From the NCBI RefSeq assembly GCF_011605345.1, contig NZ_JAAOXM010000002.1, positions 1,302,001 to 1,366,000 on the forward strand: a stretch of 64,000 bases of DNA. Reading direction: 5' to 3'. The notes under the pieces were generated by a model that did not search any database, was not told the origin of the DNA, and saw only the letters and a list, made by a program, of their open reading frames with translations. Shown piece after piece: positions 26,327 through 35,359 of the stretch. The first letter of the stretch is position 1. Each line of letters begins with the position of its first letter. Made by a program: the position numbers and the translations under genes. Source of the DNA: Burkholderia sp. D-99 (GTDB taxonomy: Bacteria > Pseudomonadota > Gammaproteobacteria > Burkholderiales > Burkholderiaceae).

Positions 26327-26896
26327 ATGAAATCCCTATTTCGACCGCTGCGCGTGCCGGCCGCGCTGGCGCTGGCCGGCCTGCTCGGCGCGTGCGCGTA
26401 CATGCCGACCGGGCCAAGCGTGATGGCGCTGCCCGGCACCGGCAAGTCGTTCGACCAGTTCCGCGCCGACGATGCGAACTGCCGTCAATACGCGTTCGAG
26501 CAATCGGGCGGCGTGAGCGCCGGGCAGGCATCGACCGCGAGCGCGGTCGGCAGCGCGGCCGTCGGCACCGCGCTCGGGGCGGCAGCCGGTGCGGCGTTCA
26601 ACGGCGGCACGGGTGCGGCCGTCGGCGCCGGCGCGGGGCTGCTCGCGGGCAGCGTGGTCGGGGCCGGCGCCGCGCAAGGCTCGGCCTACGACATCCAGCG
26701 CCGCTACGACTACGGCTACCTGCAATGCATGTACGCGACCGGCAACCGCGTGCCGGTGCCGGGCGGGATGAGCGGCGGAGGGGGGGGAGGGAGTGGAGGT
26801 GGCGGTGGATATGGCGGTGGCGGATACGGCGGCGCACCGCGCGCGGCGCCGCCGATGCCGCCGGCTGGCGTCCAGCCGCCGCCGCCGCGCTACTGA
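26327..26896 (+). CDS. Glycine-zipper lipoprotein
   Basis: 189-aa protein. A signal peptide ends in lipobox LLGAC (Cys near residue 23). After a conserved-looking SFDQFRADDANCRQYAFEQ segment comes a glycine-zipper domain of small residues (GSAAVGTALGAAAGAAF, GAAVGAGAGLLAGSVVGAG, about residues 74-122) that would insert in or lie against a membrane. QRRYDYGYLQCMYATGN follows, then a Gly-rich tail and a Pro-rich end. Similar proteins sit in the outer membrane. Second gene of a likely pair with the Tyr-rich protein. Confidence 0.82.
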   Translation: MKSLFRPLRVPAALALAGLLGACAYMPTGPSVMALPGTGKSFDQFRADDANCRQYAFEQSGGVSAGQASTASAVGSAAVGTALGAAAGAAFNGGTGAAVGAGAGLLAGSVVGAGAAQGSAYDIQRRYDYGYLQCMYATGNRVPVPGGMSGGGGGGSGGGGGYGGGGYGGAPRAAPPMPPAGVQPPPPRY

Positions 26897-27052
26897 CGGC
26901 GGCCCGGGCGGCGTCGTGCCGCATGGCGTGCAAGTGCGCGATGCGGCACGACCGTCGGCACACACACGCTGCGTGAATTGCGTACACTCTGAGTCTCGTT
27001 TCGGCGGGGCCGGGCGCATCGGTTCCGGTCCGCGTTTACCCAGGACTCAGCG

Positions 27053-28066
27053 ATGATCGATTTACGCAGCGATACCGTGACACGTCCGAGCCAGGCAATG
27101 CTGGCCGCGATGACTGCCGCCGAAGTCGGCGACGACGTATGGGGTGACGACCCGACCGTGCTGTGCCTGCAGGCGGTGACGGCCGAGCGGGCCGGCAAGG
27201 AAGCCGGCCTGTTCTTCCCGAGCGGCACGCAGAGCAACCTGGCCGCACTGATGGCCCATTGCGAGCGCGGCGACGAATACATCGTCGGCCAGCTTGCGCA
27301 CACCTACAAGTACGAAGGCGGCGGTGCGGCCGTGCTGGGCAGCATCCAGCCGCAGCCGATCGAGAACGCGCCGGACGGCACGCTGCCGCTCGCGAAGATC
27401 GCCGCGGCGATCAAGCCGATCGACAATCACTTCGCCCGCACGCGCCTGCTCGCACTCGAAAACACGATCGGCGGCCAGGTGTTGCCGGAAGGCTATGTGC
27501 AGGAAGCCACCGCGTTCGCGCGCGGCCGCGGGTTGTCGCTGCACCTCGACGGCGCGCGCGTGTGCAACGCGGCCGTCGCGTCGGGCCGTTCGATCGCCGA
27601 GCTGTGCGCACCGTTCGACAGCGTGTCGATCTGCTTCTCGAAAGGGCTCGGCGCACCAGTCGGCTCGGTGCTGGTCGGCAACCGTGCGCTGATCGAGCGT
27701 GCGGCGCGCTGGCGCAAGGTGCTCGGCGGCGGGATGCGGCAGTCGGGCATTCTCGCGGCGGCGTGCCTGTATGCGCTCGACCACAACGTCGAGCGGCTCG
27801 CGGACGATCACGCGAACGCCGCGCATCTCGCGGCCGGTCTCGCGCGCATCGACGCCGTGAAGGTGCTGTCGCACGCGACGAACATGGTGTTCGCGCAATT
27901 CCCCGAAGCCGATTGCGCGCCGCTCGAGGCGTGGCTCAAGGAGCGCGGGATCCTCACGCAGATGCTGTACGCGTCGCGCTTCGTCACGCACTGCGACGTG
28001 TCGCGCGCGGACATCGATACCTTCATCGACGCGGTCGGCGCGTATTTCGCGCAGCGCCGCGCGTAA
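27053..28066 (+). CDS. ltaE: Low-specificity L-threonine aldolase
   Basis: 337-aa PLP enzyme that splits L-threonine or L-allo-threonine to glycine and acetaldehyde. The family start MIDLRSDTVTRPS is intact. FFPSGTQSNLAAL binds the cofactor phosphate, HLDGARVCNAAV contains the Asp and Arg of the active site, and SICFSKGLGAPVGSVL holds the Schiff-base lysine. The length is normal. Monocistronic; followed by the minus-strand DUF1059 gene. Confidence 0.96.
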   Translation: MIDLRSDTVTRPSQAMLAAMTAAEVGDDVWGDDPTVLCLQAVTAERAGKEAGLFFPSGTQSNLAALMAHCERGDEYIVGQLAHTYKYEGGGAAVLGSIQPQPIENAPDGTLPLAKIAAAIKPIDNHFARTRLLALENTIGGQVLPEGYVQEATAFARGRGLSLHLDGARVCNAAVASGRSIAELCAPFDSVSICFSKGLGAPVGSVLVGNRALIERAARWRKVLGGGMRQSGILAAACLYALDHNVERLADDHANAAHLAAGLARIDAVKVLSHATNMVFAQFPEADCAPLEAWLKERGILTQMLYASRFVTHCDVSRADIDTFIDAVGAYFAQRRA

Positions 28067-28181
28067 GGTGGAGTGCGCCGGCCGGCGGGAGGCGCCGGCG
28101 CGATGTGGCGCGAAGCAGGGAGCGAAGAGGCGACGGGGGCGACGTGGCGATCCGTCTGTCGATATCGGGCGAGCCGGCGGA

Positions 28182-28394
28182 TTACGCTGGCCGCGGTGCG
28201 TCGGCGGGTGGCGTGCCGTCGCGGAACAGTGCTTTCAGTTGCGTGCGCAGTTCGGCGCTGTCGGTGTGCTGGTGCACCAGCACCGCGTGTTGCACGGCGG
28301 CCTCCAGCAGTTCGTTGTCGGAGTCGGCGGAAATCGCGACCGAGCAATGCGTCGCGCTGGGAAACTCGCGGCAATCGATATAGCGGCGGGACAT
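28182..28394 (-). CDS. DUF1059 small protein
   Basis: 70-aa protein starting MSRRYIDCREFPSATHCSVAI (shown here as the family signature around Cys8 and Cys17), followed by ADSDNELLEAAVQHAVLVHQH and a C-terminal LFRDGTPPADAP. This matches DUF1059, a family of small proteins with conserved Cys and His residues whose role is unknown. Start 28394 has AGGAGAA 5-11 nt upstream. Upstream lies a heptamer array rather than a recognisable promoter pair. Confidence 0.87.
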   Translation of the reverse strand: MSRRYIDCREFPSATHCSVAISADSDNELLEAAVQHAVLVHQHTDSAELRTQLKALFRDGTPPADAPRPA

Positions 28395-28516
28395 GATGTT
28401 CTCCTTGCGGGAAAGGGAACGGCCGGATTGGCGTGATCGGCCGCGCGGCGCGTTCGCGAGGCCGATGGAAAAAGTATAGGCGGCGCGGCAGGGTTTCTCG
28501 CCACGGGGCGTACCAC

Positions 28517-28697
<181 letters not shown>

Positions 28698-28720
28698 CGG
28701 CGGTGCTGCTCACCCGCGCG

Positions 28721-29626
28721 TCACGGCAGCGGCGCGAGCAGCCGGCGCGCCGCTTCGACGACGCGTTCGGACAGTGACGCCATCGTCGGCGACTGCACGG
28801 TCCACGCGTGCCAGTACAGCGTGACGTCGGTCGGATGCGCGGGCGCGAGATCGACGAGCCCCTGCGCGTCGAGCGGCGCGGCGCCGATCAGCGGCTCCGG
28901 CACCATCGCGTAGCCGAGCCCGTGCCGCACCGCGGCGAAGTGCGAATGGGTGCCCGGCACGTAGTGACACGGGTAGGCGCCCTCGGGCAACCCGAACTTC
29001 TCTTTCAGGAACGACGACTGCAGCGTATCGCGCCGCGAATACGCGACGACGGGCGCTTTGCGCGCGCTCGTGCGGTTCAGCCCGCGCGGGAACCAGCGCA
29101 CCGCGAATGCGGCGGCCGCGAGCAGCCGGTAGCGCATCGTGCCGAGCGGCGTCGCGAGGCAGCCGCGCATCGGCTTCGGCTCGGTCGTCACGCAGCCCAC
29201 CGCCATCCCGCTTTCGAGCAGCGCGAACGTATGGTCCTGATCTTCGACGATCAGCTCGAACAGGATGCGCTCGCCCGCGAGCACGGAGGTCAGCGCCGGG
29301 AGAAACCACGTGCCGAGGCTGTCGGAATTGAGCGCGATCGTGACCGAGATCGGCGATTCGCGCTCGGTCGCGAGCGTGCTTTGCAGGTCAGCCTGCAGCA
29401 GTGCGACGCGGCGCAGGTGCTGCAGCACGCGCTGCCCGGCCACCGTCGGGCGGCACGGCCGCGTGCGCAGCACGAGCGGCGTGCCGAGGCTCGCTTCCAG
29501 CGCGCGGACCCGCTGCGTGACGGCGGAAGCGGTCACGTGCAGGCGCACGGCCGCCTGCTCGAAGCTGCCCGTGTCGGCGACGGCCAGCAGCGCGGCGGCC
29601 TGCTTCGGATCGATCGTCATCGACAT
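28721..29626 (-). CDS. argP: LysR-family regulator ArgP/IciA
   Basis: 301-aa LTTR of the ArgP (IciA) subgroup. Evidence: the start MTIDPKQAAALLAVADTGSF, the HTH AAVRLHVTASAVTQRVRALE, RPCRPTVAGQRVLQHLRRV, and effector-domain segments SVTIALNSDSLGTWFLPAL and AVGCVTTEPKPMRGC. ArgP responds to lysine/arginine and usually activates the lysine/arginine exporter lysE/argO. No exporter gene is adjacent here, so the target lies elsewhere. Start 29626 or, two codons in, 29620. Confidence 0.93.
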   Translation of the reverse strand: MSMTIDPKQAAALLAVADTGSFEQAAVRLHVTASAVTQRVRALEASLGTPLVLRTRPCRPTVAGQRVLQHLRRVALLQADLQSTLATERESPISVTIALNSDSLGTWFLPALTSVLAGERILFELIVEDQDHTFALLESGMAVGCVTTEPKPMRGCLATPLGTMRYRLLAAAAFAVRWFPRGLNRTSARKAPVVAYSRRDTLQSSFLKEKFGLPEGAYPCHYVPGTHSHFAAVRHGLGYAMVPEPLIGAAPLDAQGLVDLAPAHPTDVTLYWHAWTVQSPTMASLSERVVEAARRLLAPLP

Positions 29627-29918
29627 GTCGGTGGCATTCCTGTGAACGTAAGACGAGAACAGCCGCTAGTGTAAGGCAGCCCGCGCCAGCGACCGGTCGC
29701 GACACATCGTGCTGCCGTGCCGCATTCGTCGTTGGAATCGGCCAGGGTATGACGCATGCCGCACGCCGCATGCCGGTAGCGCGCGCATTTTGAACTAGGC
29801 TATATGAACGCGCGGAACCCGGCATGTGCCATGCCTGCCCTTCGCGCGTGGACGATCGCGCGTCGCGCGCAAGCCGCGGCGCGGGCGTCGTGACGATTCC
29901 CATTTGACGGAGACGAAC

Positions 29919-30572
29919 ATGTCGATTCGACTAGGCGAGGACGCGCCCGATTTCACCGCGGAGACCACCGAGGGAACGATCCGCTTTCATGAATGGATCG
30001 GTGACCACTGGGCGATCCTGTTTTCCCATCCGAAGGATTTCACGCCGGTATGCACGACCGAACTCGGCTACATGGCCGGGCTCAAACCGGAATTCGACAA
30101 GCGCAACACCAAGATCATCGGGCTGTCGATCGATCCGGTCAGCGATCACCGGAAGTGGGTGGCGGATATCGCCGAGACGCAGGGTCACGCGGTCAACTAT
30201 CCGCTGATCGGCGACGACGAGCTGAAGGTCGCGAAGCTGTACGACATGATTCATCCAAATGCGAGCGGCGGCGCGCGCACGGCGGTCGACAACGCGACCG
30301 TGCGCTCGGTGTTCATCGTCGGGCCGGACAAGAAGGTCAAGGCGATGCTCGTTTATCCGATGAGCGCGGGACGCAATTTCGACGAGGTGCTGCGCCTGCT
30401 CGACGCGTTGCAGCTCAACGCGCAGCATACGGTGGCGACGCCGGTCAACTGGCGGCCCGGTGACGATGTCATCATTCCGACGTCGGTGTCGGACGATGCG
30501 GCGAAGCAGAAGTATCCGCAGGGCTTCCGGACGCTGAAGCCGTACCTGCGCTACGTGAAGCAGCCGGGCTGA
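29919..30572 (+). CDS. 1-Cys peroxiredoxin (Prx6/AhpC-TSA type)
   Basis: 217-aa thiol peroxidase. The peroxidatic Cys45 is in HPKDFTPVCTTELGY; the catalytic Arg lies in the NATVRSVFIVGP segment. The extended C-terminus (ATPVNWRPGDDVIIP ... YPQGFRTLKPYLRYV) is typical of the Prx6 subfamily, which lacks a resolving Cys. It reduces hydroperoxides in the cytosol. Start 29919 has ACGGAGA 6-12 nt upstream. It precedes the persulfide dioxygenase gene by 124 bp on the same strand, consistent with a redox/sulfur cluster. Confidence 0.94.
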   Translation: MSIRLGEDAPDFTAETTEGTIRFHEWIGDHWAILFSHPKDFTPVCTTELGYMAGLKPEFDKRNTKIIGLSIDPVSDHRKWVADIAETQGHAVNYPLIGDDELKVAKLYDMIHPNASGGARTAVDNATVRSVFIVGPDKKVKAMLVYPMSAGRNFDEVLRLLDALQLNAQHTVATPVNWRPGDDVIIPTSVSDDAAKQKYPQGFRTLKPYLRYVKQPG

Positions 30573-30696
30573 CGCGCCGTGCCGGCCGGATGCCGGCAGG
30601 GCAGGACCACGACGGGGTGGCCCGCGCGGCAGCCGCAGTGACGGCGGCGGCGCGGGCCGGACAATACGCATCAACCAGCGACGGAGCGACTTCGCG

Positions 30697-31767
30697 ATGA
30701 TCTTCCGGCAACTCTTCGACCCGCAATCGTCGACGTACACGTATCTGCTCGCCGACCGAGCGTCGCGCGAAGCGCTGCTGATCGATCCCGTGTTCGAGCA
30801 GGTGCGCCGCGACGCGGCACTGCTCGACGAGCTCGGGCTGCGGCTCGTCGCGACCGTCGACACGCACGTGCATGCCGATCACGTGACGGGCGCGTGGCTG
30901 CTGAAGCAGCGCACGGGCAGCACGATCGCGATCTCGGCCGCAAGCGGCGCGCTGGGCGCCGATCGTTACCTGAACGACGGCGATCGTTGCGCGTTCGGCA
31001 CACGCTACCTGACCGTACGCGCAACGCCCGGCCATACGAGCGGCTGCATCAGCCTCGTGCTCGACGACGAATCGATGGCGTTCACCGGCGATTGCCTGCT
31101 GATCCGCGGCACGGGCCGCACCGACTTCCAGCAGGGCGACCCGCGCGCGCTGTATCGTGCGGTGCACGGCCGGCTCTTCACGCTGCCGGCCGCGTGCCTG
31201 CTGTATCCGGCGCACGACTATCGCGGGCTCACGGTGACGAGCGTCGGCGAGGAGCGGCGCTTCAACCCGCGCCTCGGCGGCGATCTGAGCGAAGACGATT
31301 TCGCGGGCTACATGCGCAACCTCGGGCTCGCGCACCCGCGCCAGATCGACGTCGCGGTGCCGGCCAACCTGCAGTGCGGCGTCGCCGCGAACGCGCCCGA
31401 CGTGCAGGCGGCGCCCGACTGGGCGCCGCTCGTCTATACGTTCGCCGGGTTCTGGGAAATCGATCCGCAATGGCTCGAGGATCATCTGCCGGCGGTGCAG
31501 GTCGTCGACGTGCGCGAGCCGGACGAATTCACGGGCCCGCTCGGCCACTTGCCCGGCGCGACGCCGATTCCGCTTGGCGAACTGGCCGCGCGTGCCGGCG
31601 AGATCGCGCGTGACCGGCCGGTCGTGACCGTGTGCCGGGCCGGCGGGCGATCCGCGCAGGCGACGGTGATCCTGCTGAAGGCCGGCTTCGATACGGTGGC
31701 GAATCTCGGCGGCGGGATGCTGCGCTGGCGTGCCGAGGGGCGCGTCGTGATGGACGGCCGGTCGTAA
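30697..31767 (+). CDS. Persulfide dioxygenase-rhodanese fusion protein
   Basis: 356-aa two-domain enzyme. Residues 1-230: metallo-beta-lactamase fold of the ETHE1 type with THVHADH (metal ligands 57-62), GHTSGC, FTGDCLLIRGTGRTDFQ and PAHDY. Residues 245-350: rhodanese domain with active loop CRAGGRS (Cys313). ETHE1 oxidises glutathione persulfide to sulfite and glutathione; the rhodanese domain moves sulfane sulfur between thiosulfate and glutathione. Such fusions (PRF) are known from Burkholderia. It acts in sulfide detoxification in the cytosol. No sulfide:quinone reductase gene is nearby. Confidence 0.92.
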   Translation: MIFRQLFDPQSSTYTYLLADRASREALLIDPVFEQVRRDAALLDELGLRLVATVDTHVHADHVTGAWLLKQRTGSTIAISAASGALGADRYLNDGDRCAFGTRYLTVRATPGHTSGCISLVLDDESMAFTGDCLLIRGTGRTDFQQGDPRALYRAVHGRLFTLPAACLLYPAHDYRGLTVTSVGEERRFNPRLGGDLSEDDFAGYMRNLGLAHPRQIDVAVPANLQCGVAANAPDVQAAPDWAPLVYTFAGFWEIDPQWLEDHLPAVQVVDVREPDEFTGPLGHLPGATPIPLGELAARAGEIARDRPVVTVCRAGGRSAQATVILLKAGFDTVANLGGGMLRWRAEGRVVMDGRS

Positions 31768-31892
31768 CGGCCCGAGTCGCACGACAAAAAATTTCCGGAC
31801 CGCTGTCGAAACGGCCGGGTGCCGTTCGTCGTCAAGGTATCCGATCACGCGGCGCCGCATGACGCGGCGCCGAAACCCTGAGAGACCGCACG

Positions 31893-32552
31893 ATGATGCC
31901 GACCCTTTACGCCCATCCCTTTTCGTCCTACTGCCAGAAGGTGCTGACCGCGCTGTACGAGAAAGGCACGCCGTTCGAGTATCGCGTGCTCGCGCACGAC
32001 GATCCGAAGCCGATGCAGGAGCTGACCGCGCTGTGGCCGCTGAAGCGCTTTCCGGTGCTCGTCGATGCCGGCCGCACCGTGGTCGAGGCGTCCATCATCA
32101 TCGAGTACCTCGGCCTGAACCATCCGGGCCCCGTGCGGCTGCTGCCCGACGATCCGCATGCGGCGCTCGAGGTGCGGATGATGGATCGTTTCTTCGACAA
32201 CTACGTGTCGACGCCGCAGCAGAAGGTCGTGCACGACGCGTTGCGGCCGCAAGCCGAGCGTGATGCGCGCGGTGTCGCCGACGCGCGCGCGATGCTCGAC
32301 ACGTCGTATGCGTGGCTGGACAGGAAGATGGCGGATCGAGAATGGGCGGCCGGCGACCGCTTCAGCCTCGCCGACTGCGGCGCGGCGCCGTTCCTGTTCT
32401 ATGCGGACTGGACGCACCGGATCGATCCGTCGTTCGCGAACGTGATCGCGTACCGCAAGCGTCTGCTGGCGCGGCCGTCGTTCGCGCGCGCGGTTGACGA
32501 GGCGCGGCCGTATCGCTCGTTCTTTCCGCTGGGTGCGCCCGATCGCGACTGA
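31893..32552 (+). CDS. Glutathione S-transferase family protein
   Basis: 219-aa GST. The N-terminal thioredoxin-like domain begins TLYAHPFSSYCQKVLTALYEKG, with the cis-Pro strand RFPVLVD and the GSH-binding VVEASIIIEYL (Glu-Ala/Ser motif). The C-terminal helical domain contains the N-capping box FSLADCGAAPFLFY. A Cys at position 14 (SSYCQK) could be the catalytic residue in place of Ser/Tyr. Start 31893 or the next codon; both ATG. Downstream of the sulfur-detoxification enzyme but 125 bp away. Confidence 0.9.
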   Translation: MMPTLYAHPFSSYCQKVLTALYEKGTPFEYRVLAHDDPKPMQELTALWPLKRFPVLVDAGRTVVEASIIIEYLGLNHPGPVRLLPDDPHAALEVRMMDRFFDNYVSTPQQKVVHDALRPQAERDARGVADARAMLDTSYAWLDRKMADREWAAGDRFSLADCGAAPFLFYADWTHRIDPSFANVIAYRKRLLARPSFARAVDEARPYRSFFPLGAPDRD

Positions 32553-32652
32553 GCGGCGCAGGTGTGGCGCGGCGCGCCGCCACCGCGCACGGCCGGCATC
32601 GCGTGCCGGGGTGACGAAACGAAAACTGCGGCAGCATCGCGGCGTCTCCCCG

Positions 32653-33345
32653 TTACATCGTGTGGGTGGCCGACTGCGCGAGCGTCAGCAGTTCGTCGAA
32701 CTGCGTGATCAGCTCGAAGCACAGCAGGAACGCGAGCGTATAGGCTGGCGCAGGGAAGCGCCGGATCATCGCCAGCACCTGCGGCGCGAAGCGCGAGCGG
32801 ACCGCGTCGCGCGTCAGCAGCCACGCGATCGCGATGCCGATCGCGGCGCCCGCGATCAGGTCGGTCGGGTAGTGAAAGCCGAGATAGGCGCGCGGCAGGC
32901 AGATGAAGACGACCGAATACAGCAACGCGACGATGCCGATGCGGCGCGCGATGATGAAGATGCCGGTTGCGATCGCCATCCACAGCATCGCGTGATCGCT
33001 CGGGAACGAACTCCATGCCTGCAGCGTGGCCGCGCGCAGCCCTGCCGACGGGAAGTGCAGGTGCAGCTCGGGGTTGTAGATCGGCCGCACGCGGAACGGC
33101 AGCACCTGGGCGAGCAGCCGGCCGAACGCGAGCGCGATGAGTCCGCTCGCGATCGTCGCGACGACCAGCTCGCGCTGCCGCTCGCGGTTCGGGCCCGGCT
33201 GGAACCACAGCCAGCACAGCACGGGAATGAGTACGAAACCCTTGAACGTGTACAGGCCCGCGATCACGCGGATCGCGTGATTCATCAGCGGTCCGAACGT
33301 GATGTGGGTGAGGAATATCTGGATCGTGGTGTCGAAATTGTTCAT
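32653..33345 (-). CDS. PAP2-family phosphatase, membrane-bound
   Basis: 230-aa protein with about five membrane helices. PAP2 motifs: region 1 FGRLLAQVLPFRVRP, region 2 SSFPSDHAM (PSGH variant with Asp), region 3 PRAYLGFHYPTDL with the catalytic His. Family members dephosphorylate undecaprenyl diphosphate, phosphatidic acid or phosphatidylglycerophosphate at the outer face of the inner membrane. The UppP/BcrC type is plausible given the cell-wall context, but the substrate is inferred. Start 33345 chosen over 33423 because it begins just before the first helix. Confidence 0.88.
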   Translation of the reverse strand: MNNFDTTIQIFLTHITFGPLMNHAIRVIAGLYTFKGFVLIPVLCWLWFQPGPNRERQRELVVATIASGLIALAFGRLLAQVLPFRVRPIYNPELHLHFPSAGLRAATLQAWSSFPSDHAMLWMAIATGIFIIARRIGIVALLYSVVFICLPRAYLGFHYPTDLIAGAAIGIAIAWLLTRDAVRSRFAPQVLAMIRRFPAPAYTLAFLLCFELITQFDELLTLAQSATHTM

Positions 33346-33705
33346 GTCGTGCGACCCCGGCGGACGCCCGATGCATGACGCGCGGCCGACAGGATCTGGA
33401 AGCGCGCTCGCACCGGAGCGCAACGGGGGGCAAGTATGTCACCCGTTATTTCGAAGAAAATGCGAAAAAATACCGGGAATCCCCTGATAAAACGGGGCAG
33501 TGCGGTGGGGCCGGATGGGCGAGCGCCGCGCGGCGGGGGGGCATGCGATTCGTCCGATGTTTCTGCATCGATGCGCATGGCCGCTACAAAAATAATTGGT
33601 TGAACTGGACAATCGTGCGGGCCGGTGCGGACCTTGCACGGGATGAGTGCTTCTCGCGCCGGATGCGCGCGAATCTGCCAGACTGCGCACCGTCATGCGA
33701 GCACC

Positions 33706-33753
33706 GATCGAAAATAAAAGAAAAGGCGGGCAAGCCCGGTGGGCCTGCCCGCC
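33706..33753 (-). terminator. Intrinsic terminator, minus strand
   Basis: 8-bp stem GGCGGGCA / TGCCCGCC (33725-33753) with an inner GCCC/GGGC pairing. On the minus strand it is followed by a T-rich tract (TTTTCTTTTATTTT, 33711-33724). Its orientation fits the end of the minus-strand gene group 36182-34015, with the LysR remnant in between. The flanking 33346-33705 stretch has no supported gene; it is AT-richer than average. Confidence 0.75.
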
Positions 33754-33804
33754 ATGTGCGTGGGTGCGGAAATTCAGTGGCGCCGGATCCGCACGGCGAG
33801 CGCG

Positions 33805-33944
33805 GCCAGCGACGTTGGCAGGCCGCGCCGCTGCCCGTCTACCTGACCTACCCGCATGCGCAGTTCTATCCGTCGCGGCTCGTGCGGTTCGCCGCGATGA
33901 TGCGCGAGGCCGTGCCTGGGCTCGTCGAAGGGCGCAACGCCTGA
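33805..33944 (+). pseudogene. C-terminal remnant of a LysR-family regulator
   Basis: About 45 codons ending at a TGA (33942-33944) read RRWQAAPLPVYLTYP then YPSRLVRFAAMMREAVPGL, which is the last strand and helix of an LTTR effector domain (the APLPVYLTYP segment is a characteristic C-terminal motif). No helix-turn-helix or remaining effector domain precedes it; the upstream sequence is non-coding and holds a terminator. This is therefore a deletion remnant rather than a gene. Its codon use still matches the genome. Confidence 0.72.
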
Positions 33945-34014
33945 CACGTGTCGCGCGTTGCGCAACGTGAGACGCGGGACGCACCATGAGCGTCGCCCGG
34001 CGGCGGCGGCGCCG

Positions 34015-34653
34015 TCAGCCGCGCCGGATCCCTTCGGGCAGCGCACTGATGCGGCGCACCTCGGGCGAATCGAGCCACGCGCGCGACGTCGCGCAGTCGG
34101 CGAACATGTCGGTCGCATCCTCGCCCCAGAACAGGTCGCCGTCGAGTTCGAAGGTCGGCACGCCGAATACGCCGTGCGCGATCGCATCGTCGGTGTTCGC
34201 GCGCAGCGCGTCCTTGACCGGCTGGGCTTCGACGGCCGTCACGCCTTCCGGAAAGCCGACGGCTTCGCAAAGTGCGGCGAAGCCTTCCGGCGTCGACACG
34301 TCCTCGCCGTCGCGCCAGATATGCCGGAAGATCCGGCGGATCGCGTCGGGTGAATTCCCCATCGCGATCGCGAGGCGCAGCGGCTTGATCGGATTGAACG
34401 GGTGCGCGGGCGGCATCCGGAACGCGATGCCGAGTTTGTCCGCGCGATATTGCGCGTGGCGATAGGTGAAGACGCGTTTCGCCGCGATTTCGGCCGGTGC
34501 TTTCTGGCCCCAGTGTGCGAGCAGCGCGCCGAGCACGATGGGCCGCGGCTCGAACACGGCGGCGGCCGGCAACCGGTCGAACCGTTCCTGCTGCAGGTAG
34601 GCGAACGGCGATACGAAATCGAAATACCAGGTGGCGGTGCGCGCGGCGTTCAT
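34015..34653 (-). CDS. 2-hydroxychromene-2-carboxylate isomerase family (DsbA-like, GST-kappa fold)
   Basis: 212-aa protein with the family start TWYFDFVSPFAYLQ, the segment FEPRPIVLGALLAHWGQ, a helical insertion and the C-terminal GVFGVPTFELDGDLFWGED. In place of a CxxC it has SPF, as in the glutathione-dependent isomerase branch. The enzyme type acts in naphthalene-like aromatic degradation, but most genomic copies have unknown substrates. No aromatic pathway is adjacent. It follows the SRPBCC genes on the same strand, 110 bp away. Confidence 0.9.
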   Translation of the reverse strand: MNAARTATWYFDFVSPFAYLQQERFDRLPAAAVFEPRPIVLGALLAHWGQKAPAEIAAKRVFTYRHAQYRADKLGIAFRMPPAHPFNPIKPLRLAIAMGNSPDAIRRIFRHIWRDGEDVSTPEGFAALCEAVGFPEGVTAVEAQPVKDALRANTDDAIAHGVFGVPTFELDGDLFWGEDATDMFADCATSRAWLDSPEVRRISALPEGIRRG

Positions 34654-34763
34654 CGGGAGCGTCTCCTCTTGCGGGTCCGGATGGATCGGGTGCGGAGCAG
34701 TGTCGCACGCGCCGGCGTTTCGCGCCGCCGCACCGCATTCCCGCCACCGGCGCGAACGGGCCG

Positions 34764-35240
34764 CTACCCGGCCTCCACCAGCGCCGCCAGCCTCGCCAGC
34801 GCCATTTGCCAGCCGGTCTCGTTGTCGGCGGCCGGCACGCCGGGCGGCACCCCGTCGTGCACGGCGTCCACGCGCGTGCCGCCCGCTTCGTCGGACAGCG
34901 TGATCGTGATCGTCATTGCGCCGCGCAGCATCGGATCGTCGGTCTCGAACACGTCGATCTCGACGATCTGCTCGTCCGGCACGAGCGTGACGAAGCGGCC
35001 GTGATAGGTATCGGTGCGCGCGGAGGTCTTGCCGGTGCCGGCCGACGGCGCGTCGTAGCTCAGCGACACGCGCAGCGCGCCGCCTTCGCGCGCGTCGTAC
35101 GCATACACGCGGCACGTCATGCCGTCGGGCACCTTCCATTGCTCGACGGCGTGCGGATCGAGCAGCGCGCGGTAGACGCGACCGCGCGGGGCGTTCAGAT
35201 GCCGGCTGACCCGGGTCGAATGCGTGTGCATGTGCAACAT
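34764..35240 (-). CDS. SRPBCC/AHSA1-domain protein
   Basis: 158-aa single AHSA1-like START-fold protein (VSRHLNAPRGRVYRALLDPHAVEQWK, then VDAVHDGVPPGV and ETGWQMALARLAALVE at the C-terminal helix). Such proteins bind hydrophobic ligands; those next to ArsR genes are common but uncharacterised. Start 35240 has GGGAGG 5 nt upstream and is preferred over 35273 and 35231. Part of the minus-strand group with the next SRPBCC gene and the ArsR regulator. Confidence 0.86.
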   Translation of the reverse strand: MLHMHTHSTRVSRHLNAPRGRVYRALLDPHAVEQWKVPDGMTCRVYAYDAREGGALRVSLSYDAPSAGTGKTSARTDTYHGRFVTLVPDEQIVEIDVFETDDPMLRGAMTITITLSDEAGGTRVDAVHDGVPPGVPAADNETGWQMALARLAALVEAG

Positions 35241-35359
35241 GTTGCCTCCCGCGGAGCGCGCGCGACGGTGCACGCCGGAGGCCGGCGTGTCGTCATGCTT
35301 CCTTCAGGAATCCTAGGCGCGTGCGAGGCGGCATGCAATGACCGCACACCCGGCCGCGC

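Noticed and set aside
33375..33800. 5-prime part of the open frame leading into the LysR remnant as a full gene
   Set aside because: It has no HTH or effector-domain sequence and contains a terminator; only the C-terminal 45 codons are recognisable.
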